Origin: Phoronis australis | Taxonomy: Eukaryota > Phoronida > Phoronidae | Length of the DNA: 64,000 bases | Direction of reading: 5' to 3' | Assembly: GCA_002633005.1 (NCBI GenBank) | Contig: NMRA01000037.1 | Location: 376,550-440,549, forward strand | Shown here: positions 58,142 through 64,000 of the stretch, in pieces | Layout: each line of letters starts with the position of its first letter | How positions within the stretch are numbered: position 1 is the first letter of the stretch | Notes under the pieces: generated by a model | Told to the model about the DNA's origin: nothing | Databases searched by the model: none | Seen by the model: only the letters and a program-made list of their open reading frames with translations | Made by a program: the position numbers and the translations under genes

Positions 58142-58377
58142 CATGATGAAATCTTAACAGAGTGAGCTTTCTCGAAATACCTTCAGCTGGTTTAAATCTC
58201 GGAAAACCAAAATGACTAGGGGTCAGTAGCAACCATAAGTAAATTTACATAATCACCTATTGAATGACATGATATGACAACTCAAAATGAACACAGCACA
58301 ACCATGTACACCCCTGCACATAACCCTTCTGCTAGGACAGAGGTGTCTTCTACAGCAGCACTTTCAGTCCCCGTTGT

Positions 58378-58425
58378 CTAGTCAAACTTTGCTAGAACAA
58401 AAGCTGTCCTGCATGGTATGTACAC
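58378..58425 (-). CDS. GBE1: GBE1 terminal exon
   Basis: Acceptor TTCTTGTTCCAG, then 15 codons ([15 protein letters not shown]) and TAG. It corresponds to the conserved VYIPSR.A end of animal branching enzymes, here with Cys in place of the usual Ser. Phase 0 agrees with the donor of the preceding exon. Confidence 0.93.
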   Translation of the reverse strand: MYIPCRTAFVLAKFD

Positions 58426-61400
58426 CTGGAACAAGAACAATTAGAAATCTTAGGATAAGTCCAAAAAAAGCTGTTTTTTCATACTGATGCAGTGATGCAG
58501 ATCACTAGATACCAGTTGAAATGGGACAGAGTCCTTTATTTTTGCCCTCAGTGTCACCTAAAGCCTGCTGAAAAGGATCAAAATCCTTTTTTATCCTAAA
58601 CCACCCAAGCTTTGGGGCACAGGTTTTTGGGCCTAAAATCAACAGGTCTGGGCATGTTTGGCATGAAGAGTTTAAGAGCGTGGATCTGGAGTTTTAGGCT
58701 TCTTGTCTGGTATATAACAAACATGAAGTTGGTCCTGATTTGAAATTAAAGGTCCAGTCATAGAATCGTTCCCATGACTCGATGTTAAGTTGTGCAACTG
58801 GTTTTCCATCAGTTAAAACCAGGATCCCCCTCACCAGTTGAATACTGGGCAGCATTCGAATCAGTAGTAACAAATAAGTAACTAAAAGGCATCAGACAGG
58901 TAGGTTCCAAAGTATAGCAAGTTTTTGTGTAAAGCTTTGGATTTGCAATAATCGTGAGACTTCGTACATGACTTTTGGCTAGAAATGTCCTGTCGGAACA
59001 CCTATCTACACTTTGTTGTATACGACATTTGCATAGAAAATTGGACCCTGTGAATGGGGCTTAAGAAGGAAATGACCCTTTAAAAGGGGAGATTGTTGCA
59101 TCACACTTTACAAATTAAGAATTATGTCCCATCACCAGACAACTTGCTGTCAACCACAACACTTACAAATGTGTGACATCTGCGGTTAGCCCAACCCTCG
59201 TTAAACGTGAAGTATTCTGTATTATGGTCTAGTCGCTGATGACCACCAAACTGACTACTGTCCGAGTCCAGCACAATCATGTATCTAAGAGTTACACTAA
59301 GGAAAATGCAAACTTCTGTATCATGGTCCTCATTACAGCATAAACAATATCAAAAATTTTAACAGCTACAAGAACAACATCATCATCATCAAAAACAACA
59401 GAGCAACAACAACAGAACAACAACATAACAACAAGGGGAAAATAATGTGATTATACAGTGTTTATTGTATTTATTGTATTAAAAAGCTTCTTGTATAAAC
59501 TTCAACTGACACAAACTGAATATTATGGTAAAATTTCACTAACTTCAGAAAAAAAAATAATCTCCAAATTGACCCTTTTTCATTTTTCAAATAGTTCTGT
59601 CACTGTTCACTTATTTGGTAATATATATACTAATTCAAGGAAAAGTGACAAAATAAAAAGTTCACTGGTTTGCCACGTGTTCTCAATTTGTAACATTTTT
59701 ACCGTGGTGCAGCAACGAAGTTGAACAACAAACTCATATCTAAATGATGAGCAAAGAAACACCTCACCTTTACTTCGAAAATTCCTAAAACACAGACACA
59801 CAGACACGCAGATTCAAATTAAAACTACTAAAAATGCACAAACCTTGGCTTTAATGATAAGAAATTCTGCATTAAAACAGCAAGAAATTTCAAAAAGAAA
59901 CAAAGTGCTCTCAGTTATATGATGAACCTCTATTGAACTTCTTGGACTCAACTGTTCAGCTAAAATATATATACATGATTTGCTTGAAGGCAAATCAAAA
60001 GTTTCTGAACAACCCGAATGACTGTCCACACAATGTATCAGTGTAAAGGATACTTCCCACCGTTGTCGACACCGATTTTGTAGTCAGTGAAACTCTTTGT
60101 AGGGTGGAAGTTGAATATGAAGACCACGCCAGCCCGCTCAAACACAATTACTTTGTCGTCCTCGTGCTTCCACGAGACATAAGCCTGAAGCAACGAGAAG
60201 TCACTTCAACCAAATATAAACATGACATATCATTGTTCACCATGGTAACACAACAGACATGAAAGGAATGAAGTGTAACCGCACCACAAAAGGTATGCTT
60301 CGACGGCTGATTATTAGCGTCATTTAAGTGCTATCGTCTCCTTGATAGAAACTTGTTTACCAAATTTCTTGAACATCCATCAAGGAACTTGGCAGATATA
60401 GAGCCATATATAAAGAAAAACTAAATTGCTACTAGACGACACTGCAGTAGTAAGACTCGTCCCAAAAGCAATTTCAAGTGAACTCTCCTCAACTGGAACA
60501 AATTCCAATTTCCATTAACAAATTGATAGCTCATGAGACCTCTAGCGGGCACCACAGCAGTAGGACCATTTGAAAATCTACATAAGTTGTGATCAGAGCA
60601 TTTAAGACTAAAGCCTTCACAGCCTGCTGATCAGTCCACCCACCTGAGGGGCCCCTAGCCAGTCATACTTGGCCTCAACGTTGTTCATAGCCTCGTCAAA
60701 CTTGTCAAGGAACTTGTAGCGTAGCATGGGGTCGTCAGCTAGGTGGTATTGGCGCCGGGCATGGTGAAAGCTCTCATTGTTGCCCACACGGGGAAAGTCC
60801 AGCCACTCGGGGTGGCCAAACTCATTACCTGGAAAGGGAACAAAATTACACCAGTTGACACGGTAAAAGTTCTCCAGTTTGCGACCGTAAAAAATTCGTC
60901 ATTTTGCTGACAATATTGGCCGTCACAAATTCAAGAATCACGAGAAAGACAAATTTTGCGCTGGCAGCTAGTTTCATTTATTTTATCTCCAACTTTGATG
61001 ATACAGAATGGGAAATACGATGAATGCCAAAATGACCCAATTCTAAAAATTAAGAACATTACTTTTAACTTAAATTGCAGTGTCCCAAACTTTAGAGATT
61101 GTCCCAAGTTGGAGAATTTTTACTGTACAGAATAAAGGTTAATGCGGAAAGATCTCCAACTCAGTGGGAAAGGGGCATACAATACAAGAACTCCCTTAAA
61201 CATCACGCTCATGATACGGAGATAGGCCCAACATTTGATGCTTTATTTTCCCCCACTCAATGTAGCCATTATGGTTTTGGGCAATATCACTCTCTCCTTA
61301 TAATGCATATGTAGGTACACAGAACTAAATACATTTACCTTGTATGTGTACGGTTGTGTATTGGTGTTCATTACACACAGTACAATTGTTATCCAAGAAA

Positions 61401-63731
61401 TATTACCATCTATCTCACTCACCCATAAAGTTCAAATAACTTTCTCCTCCAAGTGCATGCGTGATCATCCTGATCATTTTATGCAGTGCTAAACCACGAT
61501 CAATGATTGGTGTTAATTCCGTTAAAGTGGACATGTTCCAGTACATTTCAGCATCCATCAGCCAGAATGACAATGTCTTGTCACCAACAAGAGCCTGGTC
61601 ATGTGACTCAGCGTATGCAATGCATTTCTCACCATGACGGCGGTTGGTAAGAGTATGAACTATGTTAGTCATGTTCCAGTCCTCATCTTTCTTTTCTTTC
61701 AGAAGCTAAAACAAAAGAAATAAATCAACAAGTTGATTATTATAAGTACTCACTGCTACTGGCAGTTCACAAACATTAGTTAAGTCTGGTCTACACGCCA
61801 CCTGTTGGCCACATCACGCGACCTAATGATGTGATCACCAGACGGCGTGCAGATCAGACTCAAAAATGTTTGTAATCTGTATTTCCATATGGCTGGCAGT
61901 CAATGACACAACATTTCTGTATCTGCTAGTTCAAATACCAACATGGTGGCTCACATAAAATGCAAATCTATAGAAAAATGAAATCTCGTAGATTAACAAA
62001 TCACCAGACAGCAGGCGTTACCTTTATCCACTGGTCAGGAATGGCCATGGCCAGTCTGTAGTCGAAACCACCGCCCCCCTCGCTGACTGGGCGACACAGA
62101 GTGGGCATACCAGATACATCCTAGGAATAGACAGACACGACAGCTATGAGCTTCAAAAATGCTGCTTAAAGACCGTAGGAAAGTTGCTAACTGTTCTATA
62201 ATGAAAAATCCAAACACACGAACGTCTTGACATGAAAACACTCAAGAGAAGCAGTAATCGTGTAGCTGAGGAGGGACATGAACCCTCGCATATAAAGCGT
62301 TACAAAATTTGATTTTCAGCAACTAGATTTTCTGCAACGTTCTAAACAGTTCAGGCAGAAGTGAAAGTTCCGTCGAAATGTACAAAGTAACATTTTTTAG
62401 GCCAGCCTTGATTTGTATTGGCTTTTTACAGGCTTGAAAAAATGAAAATACGAATTTTAACATATTTCTTTCTGATACTGATATGCTTTGACGTTGCTTG
62501 TGCAGGTCAATGTTCGTAACTCTATTTCAGAGACAGACCTGTTCTAGAAGGCGATGGTAGCAGACAACAGAAGACAGCAAGAAGTACAATTAAGTGCTAT
62601 TTCTCTTAGAATTCCTGTTCACATCTAACAAGGATTCCACAACATGTAATACATAAAGGACGAAGTGTACAAACCTCAGCTACAGTTGTAACAAAAGGAA
62701 ATAATGACTTGAGCATGTAGTTGGACAACATCAGATAAACAAAGGATTCCATATCCGTGTTGAGACTAAAGTACTCGTTGTAGTCACCGCTGAAACCTTG
62801 GCCTGCAATGGAGTGACACTAACATATGACTGTTCAGGATCAGTGTACACAAAAACACGTGGATAAATGCAGGGCAGCCAGTGTTCCTTCCTCACGAAAC
62901 GCACTAGCATTCTCAATGATAGCAATCCATTCTCAGGAATAATTTCCTTTCTGACGCACCACAATTCTTTTATCAACACAGTTCTTTCCTAAAGTTCAAG
63001 CATCAGTTGTTTTAAACTCTTCGTAGGAGGCATGAATAATAAAGCATATTCTTGGCACGACACATCAACACTGCTTGTACATTATGTACAGCGATAATTC
63101 ATGAAGAAGGCAATTAGTTTATAAGGAAGCAATTACGCAGAATGAGAAAAGAGTGTGTTTGACGTGAGAAAAGAACACAGTTATTAAAAATTCCATGCAG
63201 TCGTTTATCAGAGGGTAAGACAGGGTGCCCTGATGTAGAGACTGTGAAAACTTAAAAAATTTGTTTTTGTCTGGAATACATTTTTAACAATGAGTTAATG
63301 TTGCTAATTCAACACATAGGGCCCTCTTGGAAAGCAGTGCTATCACTGAAGAGGCCACCCTCATTTTAAATATCACAATAATAAATAAATAAATAAATAA
63401 ATAAACATCCTGGATTGAGGGAAGTTCTGGAGGGAAGTTCTGTTTGTATCAATCTTTGACCTGCTATCCATGTTTAACTGCCATTCTGACAGGTTATTAA
63501 CATACCCCTGCATAACTGACAAAACTGATAAAAAGCAAAACTTTGTTAGACTGTTTATGAATTTACGAAACCGAAAAAAGCAGGCAAAAGTACAAGATCA
63601 CAGCAGTCAACCTACCCAAGCCATGGCTGTGATATAACATCGATGTTACACCATCAAATCTGAAGCCATCAAAACCATACTCTTCAACCCACCAACGCAA
63701 ATTGGACAAAAGGTAGCGCTGAACCTCAATC
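58378..63731 (-). CDS. GBE1: 1,4-alpha-glucan (glycogen) branching enzyme, C-terminal half
   Basis: This cytosolic enzyme cuts alpha-1,4 glucan chains and re-attaches them by alpha-1,6 bonds during glycogen synthesis (glycoside hydrolase family 13). Eight minus-strand exons join in frame: 63731-63616, 62802-62675, 62120-62022, 61705-61423, 60828-60644, 60184-60054, 59284-59167 and 58425-58378 (stop TAG at 58380-58378), about 368 residues, roughly half of the ~700-residue family length. The N-terminal carbohydrate-binding module and first part of the barrel must lie right of the window. The catalytic acids are visible: nucleophile Asp in [11 protein letters not shown], acid/base Glu in TVAEDVSGMP (split over two exons) and the third Asp in [12 protein letters not shown]. 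All eight exons align with animal GBE1 without a break, so the gene looks functional. Confidence 0.97.
59167..59284 (-). CDS. GBE1: GBE1 exon: C-terminal beta domain
   Basis: Acceptor CTCTTAG, donor TTT|GTAAGT, 39 codons. It encodes [20 protein letters not shown] (family motif VLDSD....GGHQRLDH) followed by a divergent [18 protein letters not shown]. Confidence 0.96.
59375..59435 (+). repeat. ATC and AAC microsatellite
   Basis: CATCATCATCATC followed by imperfect AAC/ACA units, in a GBE1 intron. Confidence 0.8.
60054..60184 (-). CDS. GBE1: GBE1 exon: C-terminal beta domain
   Basis: Acceptor GTTGCTTCAG, donor GAA|GTATCC. It encodes [20 protein letters not shown] then [19 protein letters not shown], the conserved all-beta domain after the catalytic barrel. 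Confidence 0.97.
60644..60828 (-). CDS. GBE1: GBE1 exon: end of the catalytic barrel
   Basis: Acceptor CTTTCCAG, donor CAG|GTGGGT, 61 codons plus a split Gly. It begins [19 protein letters not shown] and ends KYDWLGAPQ, both strongly conserved in the family. Confidence 0.97.
61423..61705 (-). CDS. GBE1: GBE1 exon with third catalytic Asp
   Basis: Acceptor TTGTTTTAG, donor ATGG|GTGAGT, 94 codons plus one base. It contains [22 protein letters not shown] and [12 protein letters not shown], covering the transition-state Asp of family GH13 and the substrate loop. Confidence 0.98.
62022..62120 (-). CDS. GBE1: GBE1 exon after the catalytic Glu
   Basis: Acceptor TATTCCTAG, donor AAG|GTAACG, 33 codons: [20 protein letters not shown] then [13 protein letters not shown]. 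The catalytic Glu is the last residue of the previous exon. Confidence 0.97.
62675..62802 (-). CDS. GBE1: GBE1 exon ending at the catalytic Glu
   Basis: Acceptor CTCCATTGCAG, donor GAG|GTTTGT. It encodes [20 protein letters not shown], then [12 protein letters not shown] and FPFVTTVAE; the final Glu is the GH13 acid/base. Confidence 0.97.
63379..63406 (+). repeat. AAAT microsatellite
   Basis: About six perfect AAAT units in a GBE1 intron. Confidence 0.85.
63616..63731 (-). CDS. GBE1: GBE1 exon with nucleophile Asp
   Basis: Acceptor CCATTACAG, donor TTGG|GTAGGT. It encodes [20 protein letters not shown] then [14 protein letters not shown]. The Asp of FRFDG is the nucleophile. The preceding exons are outside the window. 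Confidence 0.98.
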
Positions 63732-63841
63732 CTGTAATGGTAAAATATAATAATAATTACAATAACCATTATAAAATAATAACGTGCCTGCATTTTGAGA
63801 ACCAGTTTGTTGCCCGTTATTCTCAAAAATCGGGCACATTA

Positions 63842-64000
63842 CAGTGGCGGATCTAGGAAATCACAAGGGGGGCCAACACTTTGTCTGTAAACATTTGCTC
63901 AAAGCACGATTGTAGATGCGCATAGCACCGAATGGGGGGAGGAAATTTTTCTGTTTTTTCCTCTAAAAATCAAGCATTTTCCTTGATTCCTGAAGTATTA
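63842..64000 (+). mobile_element. MITE family B-like end, partial
   Basis: CAGTGGCGGATCTAGGAAAT followed by a G-rich stretch. It resembles the family B left end, but the internal sequence differs and the element runs off the window. It lies upstream of the first visible GBE1 exon, in an intron. Confidence 0.45.

Overview
The window is nuclear DNA from an animal, most likely a highly polymorphic marine invertebrate. Genes are split into short exons with GT-AG introns of about 0.5-4 kb, and the space between them is full of short non-autonomous transposons. No bacterial, viral or organellar gene layout is present. The ETV6-like, ninjurin-like and GBE1 genes fit a bilaterian. I cannot separate cephalochordate, hemichordate, echinoderm or lophotrochozoan from the sequence alone.

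Three genes are well supported, and each was assembled from exons whose splice sites and reading phases agree. (1) On the minus strand, 604-11688, is a TEL/Yan (ETV6-like) ETS transcription factor: nine exons, with a Pointed/SAM domain split over two exons and an ETS domain at the window's left edge. The 5' end was not found and the 3' end lies outside the window. (2) On the plus strand, 47028-53715, is a ninjurin-family membrane protein with two possible first exons, four shared exons and a GC-AG final intron. (3) On the minus strand, 58378-63731, are the last eight exons of 1,4-alpha-glucan (glycogen) branching enzyme, including all three catalytic acids and the stop codon. The genes have unrelated jobs (transcription, membrane rupture or adhesion, glycogen synthesis) and do not look like a functional cluster.

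Between them, 12-46 kb is gene-poor. It holds at least five families of short inverted-repeat elements, tRNA-derived SINEs, several long hairpins, a roughly 130-bp diverged satellite, broken remnants of a BEL/Pao-like retroelement and of a multicopy protein family, and a 3.2-kb segment present twice in a row with a single N at the junction. That duplication is probably two haplotypes left uncollapsed by the assembler. One isolated possible exon (40018-40188) could not be assigned.

The most interesting items are: a Penelope-like retroelement remnant enclosed by about 180-bp inverted arms and a 13-bp direct repeat, in ninjurin intron 4; a 110-bp hairpin transposon with a 9-bp target duplication in ninjurin intron 1; two AGGTCA inverted repeats with identical 6-base spacing in the ninjurin gene, one beside a TATA box; and a 12-bp unit expanded about 12-fold inside one copy of a transposon family. 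I found no convincing new multi-gene system.
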